DNA of 50,463 nucleotides, from NCBI GenBank assembly GCA_001820785.1, contig MHQW01000043.1, positions 24,931-75,393 of the forward strand. The letters run 5' to 3'. The DNA is from Candidatus Sungbacteria bacterium RIFCSPLOWO2_02_FULL_51_17. Its GTDB lineage: Bacteria > Patescibacteriota > Minisyncoccia > Sungbacterales > GWA2-42-14. Position numbers and translations under genes: made by a program. Shown here in pieces: positions 7,325 to 15,194 of the stretch; the first letter of the stretch is position 1, and every line of letters begins with the position of its first letter. The notes beneath the pieces were generated by a model, which was not told the origin of the DNA, did not search any database, and was given only the letters and a program-made list of their open reading frames with translations.

Positions 7325-7843
7325 ATGAGCGTTATAAAACACAAAAGCCAGCGCGTCGCCGTTTTCATGGACGTGCAAAACATGTATCACTCGGCGAAAA
7401 ATCTATTTCATGCCCGTGTGAACTTTAAAGAGATCCTCAAGGCAGCCGTTGCCGGCCGCCAGCTTATCCGAGCGATAGCGTACGTCATTAAAACAGAATC
7501 CGGAGAAGAAAAGAATTTTTTTGAGGCGCTCACCAGCATGGGCGTTGAGACCAAGGTAAAAGACCTCCAAATATTCGCGGGCGGCACCAAAAAGGCCGAC
7601 TGGGATGTCGGCATGGCGATTGACGCGATATTCCTCGCTGAAAAAGTTGATGCCATCGTGCTCGTCACCGGAGACGGCGATTTCGTCCCCTTGGTAGAAT
7701 ACCTAAAAGGTGGAAGGGCACAGGCAGAGGTCATTGCGTTCGGGCGTTCCGCGTCACAGCGCCTCAAAGAGGCGGCCGACGACTTCATTGACCTGGGAGA
7801 AGATCCGCGGTACTTGTTAAAGGCCCGAAGAGCGCAGGAATAA
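7325..7843 (+). CDS. NYN domain protein (LabA/DUF88-like, PIN-fold RNase)
   Basis: 172 residues covering one NYN/PIN-like domain. The acidic active-site motifs are visible: FMDVQNMY near residue 15, KKADWDVGMAIDA near 95 and VTGDGDFVPLVEYL near 118. NYN domains are metal-dependent single-strand RNA nucleases of the PIN superfamily. The position between rpsO and pnp supports a role in RNA processing or decay, but that is inference. The start ATG has no obvious ribosome-binding site. The C terminus is a short basic tail. Confidence 0.88.
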   Translation: MSVIKHKSQRVAVFMDVQNMYHSAKNLFHARVNFKEILKAAVAGRQLIRAIAYVIKTESGEEKNFFEALTSMGVETKVKDLQIFAGGTKKADWDVGMAIDAIFLAEKVDAIVLVTGDGDFVPLVEYLKGGRAQAEVIAFGRSASQRLKEAADDFIDLGEDPRYLLKARRAQE

Positions 7844-7990
7844 AGGTTCATTAACTACAACGGTCGCAAGACACCCATGAAGCGCTGTGCGCTCCCCGGG
7901 TCCTTTCGGCCTTAATTTAGAACCTCGCCTTCAGACATCGAGACTACCTGTATACGCTAGTCTTTCGTCTGTGGGTGAGGGATCTCGCAA
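7844..7990 (+). promoter_or_regulatory. structured leader of pnp
   Basis: AGGTTCATTAA (7844-7854) pairs with TTAAT-TTA-GAACCT (7912-7925) to enclose small GC hairpins (e.g. AGCGC-TGT-GCGCT). A second hairpin AGACTA-N11-TAGTCT follows, then GAGGGAT as a possible ribosome-binding site for pnp. In E. coli the pnp leader hairpin is the target of autoregulation by PNPase and RNase III; a similar use here is inference. Confidence 0.45.
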
Positions 7991-7996
7991 GAAAAA

Positions 7997-10168
7997 ATGA
8001 AAAAGGAATCATACTCCCTTGAGATTGGTCATGACAAGTTCACGGTGGAAATAACACCGCTGGCAGAACAAGCCCATGGCCGGGTACTCGTCAGATATGG
8101 AGACACGATGGTGCTCGCGACCGTCGTCATGGCAAAAAAACCCCGCGAAGGCGGTACATATTTTCCGTTAATGGTTGACTATGAGGAAAAGTTTTACGCG
8201 GCAGGAAAGATCCTTGGCTCGCGCTTTATCAAGCGCGAAACCCGCCCGTCGGAAGAGGCGGTGCTTGTCGGGCGTTTCATTGACCGCTCTATCCGCCCCC
8301 GCTTTAACCTTCGCATCAGAAACGACGTGCAGGTCATTGTAACGGTCCTTTCCATTGATGAAAAAAATGATCCCGATGTCGCCTCACTTCTGGCCGCATC
8401 TCTTGCCCTGTCGCTCTCGCACATTCCATGGGCGGGTCCCGTTGCGGGTGTTCGGGTAGGAAAAATTGACGGAAAGCTTGTCGTCAACCCGACGTTTGAA
8501 GACAGAAAAAATTCCCTGGTTGACTGTATCGTCTCCGGGACCGAATCAAAAATAAACATGATAGAGGCGGGCGCACAGGAAATACCCGAGGCCGAATTGG
8601 TAGGGGCGCTAGAACTTGCGCACACGGAGATAAAACGGATCATCCAATTCCAAAAACCTATCATTGCGGCTCACGGCGCAAAAAAAGCTCAACTCATTCT
8701 TGCAGAAGTTCCGGCCGACCTTGGCAAATCCTTAAAAAAGCACTTCCGGGAGCGCCTGGAGCATGCCCTGTTTGAGCGCGATAAAACGATCCGGCAAGAA
8801 AAAGTAGACGGCCTGAAAGAAGAGTGGATGACATTCGCAAAACAAGAGCACGGCGACATTTTTTCAAGCGCCGATGCCGACTATATATTTGAAGAAGAGG
8901 TGAACGATATCGTTCACAAAAAATTGCTTGAAAAAGGCGAGCGTCCCGATGGACGAAAACACGACGAGTTGCGCGAGCTTTCCGCGGAGGTCGGCCTCCT
9001 GCCGCGCGTGCACGGCTCCGCACTTTTTGTCCGCGGCCAAACACAGGCGCTTTCCGCATTAACGCTCGGAGCGCCCGGAGAAGAACAGCTTATTGAGGGC
9101 ATGGAGGTCCGCACCAAACGACGCTTTATGCATCACTATAACTTCCCGCCGTACTCCGTAGGAGAGGTTCGCCCCATGCGTGGCCCCGGACGCCGCGAGA
9201 TAGGCCATGGTGCGCTTGCCGAACGATCACTTGCCCCCATCATCCCTTCTAAAGACGAGTTTCCGTATACTATCCGCCTTGTATCAGAGATCCTTTCGTC
9301 AAACGGCTCGTCATCCATGGCCTCCGTTTGCGGCTCGGTACTTGCCCTTATGGACGCCGGAGTCCCGATAAAAAAACCGGCGGCGGGTATCGCCATGGGG
9401 CTCATGATGAACGGAGACGACTACAAAGTACTGACTGACATTCAAGGGCCGGAAGATCACCACGGCGATATGGATTTTAAAGCGGCCGGCACGAAAGACG
9501 GTATTACTGGCATTCAAATGGATGTAAAAATAGAGGGCGTTACGATTGATATCATCCGCGACACGCTCGCACAGGCGCGCGAAGCCCGCATGAAGATACT
9601 TGAGTGCATGCTTCAAACCCTTCCAGCTCCGCGGCCGGAACTCTCGCCCCTTGCTCCCCGTGTTGTTATCATCAAAATAAATCCGGAGAAGATCGGAGCG
9701 CTCATCGGCCCCGGCGGCAAGATCATCAACGGCCTTATAGAGCTCTACGGCGTCACTATAGACATTGATGATGACGGCTCGGTGTTCGTCACATCAACCG
9801 ATGCTGAAATGATGGAGCGCGCGGTCGCCGATATCAAAAAGATCACCAAGGAGATAAAACCGGGCGAACTACTTGAGGGACGCGTAAGCAGGATTTTCGG
9901 GTTCGGCGCAATGGTTGAGGTCGCCCCCAAACAGGATGGACTCATTCATATATCGGAACTTGCCCCGTGGAGAGTGGACCGCGTAGAAGACATAGTAAAC
10001 CTCGGAGACGCGGTACAGGTCATCGTAAAGGACATTGACGACCAGGGACGGGTGAATCTTTCGCTAAAGGATGTCCCGGGAAGATACTCGCCGGAAGACA
10101 TTCAGCGAGGAAAAACGCTTGCCGCAGAACGGCAATCCCGTCCGCCCCGCTCTCCCCGCCGATTCTAG
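7997..10168 (+). CDS. pnp: polyribonucleotide nucleotidyltransferase (PNPase)
   Basis: 723 residues, the usual PNPase length and order. The first RNase PH domain (1-225) and helical linker are followed by the catalytic second RNase PH domain with RRFMHHYNFPPYSVGE, GHGALAERSL and SSMASVCGS. Then come a KH domain (IGPGGKIINGL) and an S1 domain (LLEGRVSRIFGFGAMVEV). The enzyme degrades RNA 3' to 5' with phosphate and can add tails. The start ATG follows a GAGGGAT stretch about 12 nt upstream. It ends 10 nt before a strong terminator. Confidence 0.97.
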   Translation: MKKESYSLEIGHDKFTVEITPLAEQAHGRVLVRYGDTMVLATVVMAKKPREGGTYFPLMVDYEEKFYAAGKILGSRFIKRETRPSEEAVLVGRFIDRSIRPRFNLRIRNDVQVIVTVLSIDEKNDPDVASLLAASLALSLSHIPWAGPVAGVRVGKIDGKLVVNPTFEDRKNSLVDCIVSGTESKINMIEAGAQEIPEAELVGALELAHTEIKRIIQFQKPIIAAHGAKKAQLILAEVPADLGKSLKKHFRERLEHALFERDKTIRQEKVDGLKEEWMTFAKQEHGDIFSSADADYIFEEEVNDIVHKKLLEKGERPDGRKHDELRELSAEVGLLPRVHGSALFVRGQTQALSALTLGAPGEEQLIEGMEVRTKRRFMHHYNFPPYSVGEVRPMRGPGRREIGHGALAERSLAPIIPSKDEFPYTIRLVSEILSSNGSSSMASVCGSVLALMDAGVPIKKPAAGIAMGLMMNGDDYKVLTDIQGPEDHHGDMDFKAAGTKDGITGIQMDVKIEGVTIDIIRDTLAQAREARMKILECMLQTLPAPRPELSPLAPRVVIIKINPEKIGALIGPGGKIINGLIELYGVTIDIDDDGSVFVTSTDAEMMERAVADIKKITKEIKPGELLEGRVSRIFGFGAMVEVAPKQDGLIHISELAPWRVDRVEDIVNLGDAVQVIVKDIDDQGRVNLSLKDVPGRYSPEDIQRGKTLAAERQSRPPRSPRRF

Positions 10169-10177
10169 CAAGCATAA

Positions 10178-10205
10178 GCCCGCCCTCCGGCGGGTTTTTG
10201 TTTTC
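10178..10205 (+). terminator. terminator after pnp
   Basis: GCCCGCC-CTCC-GGCGGGT hairpin followed by TTTTGTTTTC, 10 nt beyond the pnp stop codon. A further AT-rich hairpin TTTTAAGC-AAATTC-GCTTAAAA follows near 10230-10255. Confidence 0.75.
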
Positions 10206-10290
10206 TCGGCATTGTTCCGAAGTATTGGATTTTTAAGCAAATTCGCTTAAAATCAAGGGGTGCGGTTAGGCTCAGTAAACGCATGCCCAT

Positions 10291-11160
10291 ATGGACCCGC
10301 TTACCAACCACAAGCCCGAAGAGACCAAGACAGATCCCCAGAAACATGAGGCGACTTTGCGTACGATGAAAACGGACGTGGCAACGTTCATACAAAAGGA
10401 AAGGCCCTCTCTTATCAGCATGGTCTCGCGACAAGAAGACGCGCCGCTCCTGGAGCGAAAGACGGCCGCGCGTCCCAGCGCCCTGTCGCTCCTTGCAACG
10501 TTTCTCATTATTGCGATCTTCGGCATGCTTGGATACACGGGCTACTTGTATTATCAGGCAACACGGGTCATCGTTGAACCGGGCCCGGGAACCACAAAAT
10601 TCTTTTCTACCGATAAAAAGGTTTCACATACGGTACAGCAAGATCGCGCGTCCCTCCTAAAAGTGCTTCAGGAGGAATCAACCGAGCGCGAACGCGATGG
10701 GCTCGTCAAAGAGCTTTCGCTCTCGCTTGAAAGTGCTGTTATCACACGAACACTTACCCCGCATCAATTTTTTTCGCTTCTTGCCATAAAAACTCCAAAG
10801 GGATTTCTGGATGAACTTGACGTAGAGTTCCTTCCGTTCCTGTTTTATACGAAAGGAGAAACGTACTTCGGTGCGGTGGCGCGCGCAAAAAACACCGATG
10901 CCGCTTTCGCAAAACTTCTTGAATGGGAGGTCTCCATCCAAAAAGACCTAAAGCCCCTTCTCTTCAACAGAGAAGCAGAGGTGACCATACCGCTTTTTGA
11001 AGACAAGACGTATAAGAATGTCCACTACCGCTTTGTACAACTTTCCAACGAGACCGACTTTGGCATCGGGTATTTCGTGTTCCCCACAAAATCGTTCGTT
11101 ATCATCGGAACATCCGAGGAAGAGCTTCGGGTCGTGATAAACCGGCTTTTTGAGGCGTAA
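10291..11160 (+). CDS. single-pass membrane protein of unknown function
   Basis: 289 residues. A polar cytoplasmic N terminus (1-68) is followed by one membrane segment (about 69-93, LSLLATFLIIAIFGMLGYTG) and a large outside domain that alternates helices and strands, ending EELRVVINRLFEA. It has no Cys and no recognised family. The extracytoplasmic part is rich in Phe/Lys/Glu and contains a TKGETYFGAVAR strand pair that resembles a folded sensor-like or accessory domain only in general character. It lies alone between pnp and the DksA-like gene, on the same strand. The ATG has no strong ribosome-binding site. Confidence 0.7.
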   Translation: MDPLTNHKPEETKTDPQKHEATLRTMKTDVATFIQKERPSLISMVSRQEDAPLLERKTAARPSALSLLATFLIIAIFGMLGYTGYLYYQATRVIVEPGPGTTKFFSTDKKVSHTVQQDRASLLKVLQEESTERERDGLVKELSLSLESAVITRTLTPHQFFSLLAIKTPKGFLDELDVEFLPFLFYTKGETYFGAVARAKNTDAAFAKLLEWEVSIQKDLKPLLFNREAEVTIPLFEDKTYKNVHYRFVQLSNETDFGIGYFVFPTKSFVIIGTSEEELRVVINRLFEA

Positions 11161-11234
11161 TAGTCATATAACTACACACCGGGCGGCATGCGATGCGTAT
11201 CGCCCCGCACCCCCTCCCCGTGTCTACTCTTATT

Positions 11235-11603
11235 ATGGATCAGTCAACACTTTCAGAATTAAAAAAGAAGTTGCTTGCCGAAAAAGCGCTCCTGGAGGCA
11301 GAGCTTTCATCGTTTGCCAAAAAAGACCCGGAAAGTAGAACCGACTGGGAAACACCGACCCCCGATGTTGGACAAGGAGAGGAGAGTGTTCCGCCGGACG
11401 ATCTTGCCGATAAATTTGAGGAGTATGAAAACCTGGTCTCGCGCGAGCAACCCCTTGAGACACGACTAAACGAGGTAACGAGAGCTCTTTCCCGCATAGA
11501 AGAGGGCGGGTACGGCACATGCCGGGTCTGCAAAAAACCCATCCCGCAGGAACGGCTTGAGGCAAACCCTGCGGCAATGACTGATATGGAGCATGCGGAA
11601 TAA
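11235..11603 (+). CDS. DksA/TraR family protein with incomplete zinc finger
   Basis: 122 residues from the ATG at 11235; the longer track start is unlikely. An N-terminal coiled coil (STLSELKKKLLAEKALLEAEL), an acidic middle (DVGQGEESVPPDD) and a second helix lead to a GGYGTCRVCKKPIPQERLEA zinc-finger half with Cys96 and Cys99. The second CxxC of DksA/TraR proteins is replaced by a segment ending TDMEHAE, so Zn binding would need Asp/His ligands or is lost. Relatives act at the secondary channel of RNA polymerase. The motif DxxDxA of DksA is not evident. A strong terminator follows. Confidence 0.8.
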   Translation: MDQSTLSELKKKLLAEKALLEAELSSFAKKDPESRTDWETPTPDVGQGEESVPPDDLADKFEEYENLVSREQPLETRLNEVTRALSRIEEGGYGTCRVCKKPIPQERLEANPAAMTDMEHAE

Positions 11604-11630
11604 GCTCTGCCATCACTTGGAATATCAAAA

Positions 11631-11662
11631 CCGCACGGAAAACCGTGCGGCGCTTTTTTATG
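11631..11662 (+). terminator. terminator of the DksA-like gene
   Basis: CCGCACGG-AAAA-CCGTGCGG perfect 8-bp stem followed by CGCTTTTTTATG, between the + strand DksA-like gene and the convergent small membrane protein gene. Confidence 0.85.
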
Positions 11663-11674
11663 CTTTGTCTTTGT

Positions 11675-11995
11675 TTACTTTTTTCTTAACCACAACACAA
11701 AATCTATATATCCAACACCAACGAGAGCCGCGATCGCCCCTGCCACAATAACGATAAAAATGTTGTGGGCTAGAATGCCCGCCCCCACCAGAACCAACCA
11801 CAACCCCGTCTCAATCGTCTTGAAGTAGTTCTTCGGAAGAAGGTTCGGCTTCCTTACAAAGATCACGAGAACAGCAACCATGAGCACAAGGGCCACCCGC
11901 GCAACATCCATATAAAACGGACCCTGACCAATAGATAGGGCAATAAGGAGAAAAATGAAGCCCCAGAAAAACAGAAAAAGATTGTCAAGAAGCAT
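11675..11995 (-). CDS. small polytopic membrane protein, unknown
   Basis: 106 residues from the ATG at 11995, chosen over the track start (12025) because CGGAGAAAGC lies at Shine-Dalgarno distance upstream. About four hydrophobic segments: LFLFFWGFIFLLIALSI, VALVLMVAVLVIFV, TGLWLVLVGAGILAH and an IVAGAIAALVGVG stretch. The family is not recognised. It is divergent from comM across a 109-bp gap and convergent with the DksA-like gene. Confidence 0.7.
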   Translation of the reverse strand: MLLDNLFLFFWGFIFLLIALSIGQGPFYMDVARVALVLMVAVLVIFVRKPNLLPKNYFKTIETGLWLVLVGAGILAHNIFIVIVAGAIAALVGVGYIDFVLWLRKK

Positions 11996-12068
11996 GTGCT
12001 TTCTCCGCTCTGTTTGGTGTTCCACACTGTATCATGCCACACAGCGCGTGTCAACCCTTCACGCCTTT

Positions 12069-12098
12069 TTGACATGTATTGCGGCCATCTGCTACGAA
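12069..12098 (+). promoter_or_regulatory. promoter of comM
   Basis: A consensus TTGACA and, 18 nt on, TACGAA, ending 6 nt before the ATG at 12105. It implies a leaderless transcript. Confidence 0.5.
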
Positions 12099-12104
12099 TA
12101 CGCC

Positions 12105-13631
12105 ATGATAAAGCTTCTCTCGGCGCAAGTCGTAGGGCTTGACGCAAAACCGATAGACATTGAGGTTGACATATCCCCCGGACTGCATATTTTTTCTATT
12201 GTCGGCCTTGCCGACAAAGAAATTCAGGAGTCACGCGAGCGCGTGGGGTCCGCCATCCGCCACATCGGTGCGCGTCCGCCCCACAAAAAATCACAGCGCG
12301 TCATCATCAATCTGTCGCCCGCCGATCTTAAAAAAGAAGGGCCGGCATTTGACCTACCCATCGCATTGGGTTTTCTTTTGTCATCGGAGCAGGCGCGCTT
12401 TGATCCTGCAGAAAAAATGTTCGTGGGAGAATTGGGTCTTGATGGCGCGATCAAAAAAGTATCGGGAGTACTGCCCATCACAATCCTTGCCCGCGCGCTT
12501 GGCGTGCGAGAGCTCTATATCCCTAAGGGCAACGGCGAAGAGGCGTCGCTGGTGGACGGCGTCACCATTTTTGAGACCGCCTCGCTTTCGGAACTTCTTG
12601 ACGTGCTTGAGGGAAGAACTGTGTACGAGCCGGTCCGCCCGCACGCTACCATGCGCGCCGAGAACACTCCTGCAGAAACGGACTTCTCGCATATTCGCGG
12701 ACAAGAAACGGCAAAACGCGCAGCTCTTATTGCCGCTGCCGGGAACCATAATATGTTCATGGAGGGGCCGCCTGGCACCGGCAAAACGCTTCTTGCAAAA
12801 ACACTTGCGACCATACTGCCTGCGATGGCGGATGAGGAGGTCATTGAGGTCACAAAAATATACAGCGTTGCGGGAGAGCTGAAAGAAAAAGGACGCCCCG
12901 TGACATCGCGGCCGTTTCGCGCGCCACACCACTCCGCCTCTCCCGTTTCTATCACGGGCGGGGGGTCCACCATCCGCCCGGGAGAAATTACGATGGCCCA
13001 CCGAGGGGTACTATTCCTGGACGAGCTTCCCGAATTCCAGCGCTCGGTGCTGGAGGCGCTCCGCCAGCCGTTGGAAAACCGCGAGATCACCGTTGCAAGA
13101 GCCCAGGGAGCGGCGACGTTTCCCGCCGACTTCATGCTGGTTGCCGCAATGAACCCATGCCCATGCGGAAATTACGGAAACACCAAAAAAGAGTGTGTGT
13201 GCGCCCCGGGAGCCATCTCAAAATACCGAAGAAAAATTTCCGGTCCTCTTTTGGATAGAATTGACCTATGCATTAACGTACCGAATGTGGAGTACGAAAA
13301 ATTGGAAGAACCGGCAACAACCGGCGAAACATCAGCGGACATCCGCGCGCGTGTTGAGGCGGCCCGAACCGTTCAGCGTACCCGATTTTCTGGCGAACGG
13401 ATACAAACCAATAGCCAGATGTCCACCGCGCTCATAAAAAAATATTGCCCGCTCTCAGAATCCTCAAAAGTCCTCCTTGAGACCGCCTACAACCAGTATG
13501 GATTTTCCCCGCGCGCATACTTTCGCATTATTAAAGTCGCCCGCACCATCGCCGATCTTGCCGGAGCCCGCGCGATAGAAGACCCGCACGTCCTTGAAGC
13601 ACTGCAGTATCGGCCAAAAGCAGAGGTGTAA
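12105..13631 (+). CDS. comM: ComM/YifB family Mg-chelatase-like AAA+ helicase
   Basis: 508 residues from ATG 12105, the family's usual length and N terminus (MIKLLSAQVVGLDAKPI). The N-terminal ChlI-like fold carries GLADKEIQESRERV. The AAA+ core has Walker A EGPPGTGKTLLAK, Walker B VLFLDELPEF, and sensor and Mg-chelatase-type inserts. A Cys cluster NPCPCGNYG...CVC follows before the ISGPLLDRIDLC motif and the C-terminal helical domain. ComM is a branch-migration helicase used when transformed DNA integrates in Haemophilus and Vibrio. Near a T4SS operon and pil genes this suggests DNA uptake (inference). The track's extended start at 11955 is rejected. Confidence 0.93.
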   Translation: MIKLLSAQVVGLDAKPIDIEVDISPGLHIFSIVGLADKEIQESRERVGSAIRHIGARPPHKKSQRVIINLSPADLKKEGPAFDLPIALGFLLSSEQARFDPAEKMFVGELGLDGAIKKVSGVLPITILARALGVRELYIPKGNGEEASLVDGVTIFETASLSELLDVLEGRTVYEPVRPHATMRAENTPAETDFSHIRGQETAKRAALIAAAGNHNMFMEGPPGTGKTLLAKTLATILPAMADEEVIEVTKIYSVAGELKEKGRPVTSRPFRAPHHSASPVSITGGGSTIRPGEITMAHRGVLFLDELPEFQRSVLEALRQPLENREITVARAQGAATFPADFMLVAAMNPCPCGNYGNTKKECVCAPGAISKYRRKISGPLLDRIDLCINVPNVEYEKLEEPATTGETSADIRARVEAARTVQRTRFSGERIQTNSQMSTALIKKYCPLSESSKVLLETAYNQYGFSPRAYFRIIKVARTIADLAGARAIEDPHVLEALQYRPKAEV

Positions 13632-13670
13632 TGAGATAAGAAGCGCGGCATGCGCTTTAGGATACACATA

Positions 13671-13703
13671 AAAATAAGGGCCCCTTCGGGCTTTATTTTT
13701 TAA
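13671..13703. terminator. bidirectional terminator between comM and the M23 peptidase
   Basis: AAAATAAGGGCCC-CTTC-GGGCTTTATTTTTT has A and T tracts on either side of a GC stem and lies between convergent genes. A smaller AAGCGC-GGCAT-GCGCTT hairpin precedes it. Confidence 0.8.
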
Positions 13704-13736
13704 CTGCAATCTTACATCCTACAGCTTACACCTATA

Positions 13737-14933
13737 CTAGAACGGATTTTTCGCGCCGCGAATTTCAAAATGAACGTGACATCCCGTTGAATTTCCTGTT
13801 GAACCGACAAGCGCTATGGTCATTCCTTGTGGGACCTTATTGCCGGACGCGACGAAGATCTCCTTGAGATGCCCATAGAGCGTTTGCGTGCCGTTGGAGT
13901 GGGCAATGACAACGTATTTTCCATATCCACCGTTCCATCCGGTTGATTTTGCGATAAGAACGGTGCCGGCAGCGGAGGCCGCGACCGGTGTTCCGCAAGA
14001 GATAGCAAGGTCAACGCCATTGGACCCGTGAAGTCCGTGAGGATTTGCCTTGGTCGCACGAGCGTTCCGTCCACCTATGATAGGACGCATATAATACCCG
14101 CTTATTTCAAGAGGGCCCGCATATTTTTTGGTCGTCACCGACGCCGGAATCGTCTTCGGCACTACGGGCGGAGGAAGTTCACCGTCCGGAATAATAATGG
14201 TGGTGCCGCTCTGAAGCGTTGTGCCCGGCGCGAGCCCGTTAAAGGCCAGAATGTCTCCCGCATCCCCACCGAACCGTTTTGCTATCGCCTCTATGGCGTC
14301 CCCCTTTTTCACCTCGTACTGAATGCCCGAGACGGGAAGAATGATGAGGATGTCGCCCGGTTTGATGGCGCTCGGACGCGCAATGTCGTTTGCCCACAGA
14401 AGCGTGTTGAGGGTGATGCCAAATGAACTCGCAATACCTGATGCCGTATCTCCGGGTTTTACCGTATATACATAGATCTGGTCAGTAACGATCCCTCCCT
14501 GCATAACGCCGATGGGATTTGCCGCACCCATGAGCGCGTTCTCATCAGTAAAAGCAAGCTCTCCGGAGGCAACGCCGACTGTTGCTGTATAGTCAACCGC
14601 CCGAGGAATCGGATAAATAACCGGGTCTGCGGATGCGGCCTGCGTCCCGCTTATAACGGCAGCCATTGATATGATCTCGGTGCTCTCGTCCCCAATAAAA
14701 AAATTGAGGACTGAGGAGAAGAATCCCGCATGGGCCTGAGCCGGAGTCCCCAAAATCAGTGAAAAAAGGCAGAAAAGCACATAAAAAACAAACAGCTTCC
14801 TTTGGAAAAGAAGCGTCAACGCTAGTGTTTTTGAGTTTTTCCCCTGGCCGCCTCCTTCTACAGGCAATCGCTCCCGGTCTTGGGGGGTAGTAAAATGGCT
14901 AATATGTCTTATGCGTCCGGGGCCTAAAACCAT
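13737..14933 (-). CDS. exported LysM - M23 family peptidoglycan endopeptidase
   Basis: 398 residues as tracked. Two LysM repeats (about 150-200 YTVKPGDTASGIASSFGI and 204-250 YEVKKGDAIEAIAKRFGG) bind peptidoglycan. A C-terminal M23 (LytM) domain has HGSNGVDLA (first Zn ligands), TLYGHLKE and GCHVHFE with the HxH pair, so the zinc site is complete. A hydrophobic export signal, FVFYVLFCLFSLILGTPAQA, lies at about 48-67, so the true start may be later than the ATG at 14933; an AAGGAGG on the minus strand near 14858 and a TTG further on are candidates. It probably trims or remodels the cell wall. Confidence 0.88.
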   Translation of the reverse strand: MVLGPGRIRHISHFTTPQDRERLPVEGGGQGKNSKTLALTLLFQRKLFVFYVLFCLFSLILGTPAQAHAGFFSSVLNFFIGDESTEIISMAAVISGTQAASADPVIYPIPRAVDYTATVGVASGELAFTDENALMGAANPIGVMQGGIVTDQIYVYTVKPGDTASGIASSFGITLNTLLWANDIARPSAIKPGDILIILPVSGIQYEVKKGDAIEAIAKRFGGDAGDILAFNGLAPGTTLQSGTTIIIPDGELPPPVVPKTIPASVTTKKYAGPLEISGYYMRPIIGGRNARATKANPHGLHGSNGVDLAISCGTPVAASAAGTVLIAKSTGWNGGYGKYVVIAHSNGTQTLYGHLKEIFVASGNKVPQGMTIALVGSTGNSTGCHVHFEIRGAKNPF

Positions 14934-15157
14934 GCTTTTCTAAAAAAGCATCAATTTAAGCCATTTTTTCGGAATTACCGTCAGGAAACCGAACACCCTC
15001 CCATTGTACAGAATCCCAAATTTGGAAGGCAAGGGCCTTGTCCACACCCCGTGGGCAACCGAACGAACAATAAAAAAACGCTCAGCCGCAAAACAAAACA
15101 GGGGTACGCCGTGTTAGCGCCCTCACACAATGACAATGCGCTGAATATTTTGGCGCC

Positions 15158-15185
15158 TTGAGTTTTTACCGGTGAACCGTAAGAT
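15158..15185 (+). promoter_or_regulatory. promoter of uvrD/pcrA
   Basis: TTGAGT, 16-nt spacer, TAAGAT, ending 9 nt before the GTG start. The transcript would have a leader of about 3 nt. Confidence 0.45.
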
Positions 15186-15194
15186 AGAAAGGCC

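Noticed and set aside
11955-12104. N-terminal extension of comM
   Set aside because: The family starts at MIKLLSAQV and a consensus TTGACA promoter lies inside the extension.
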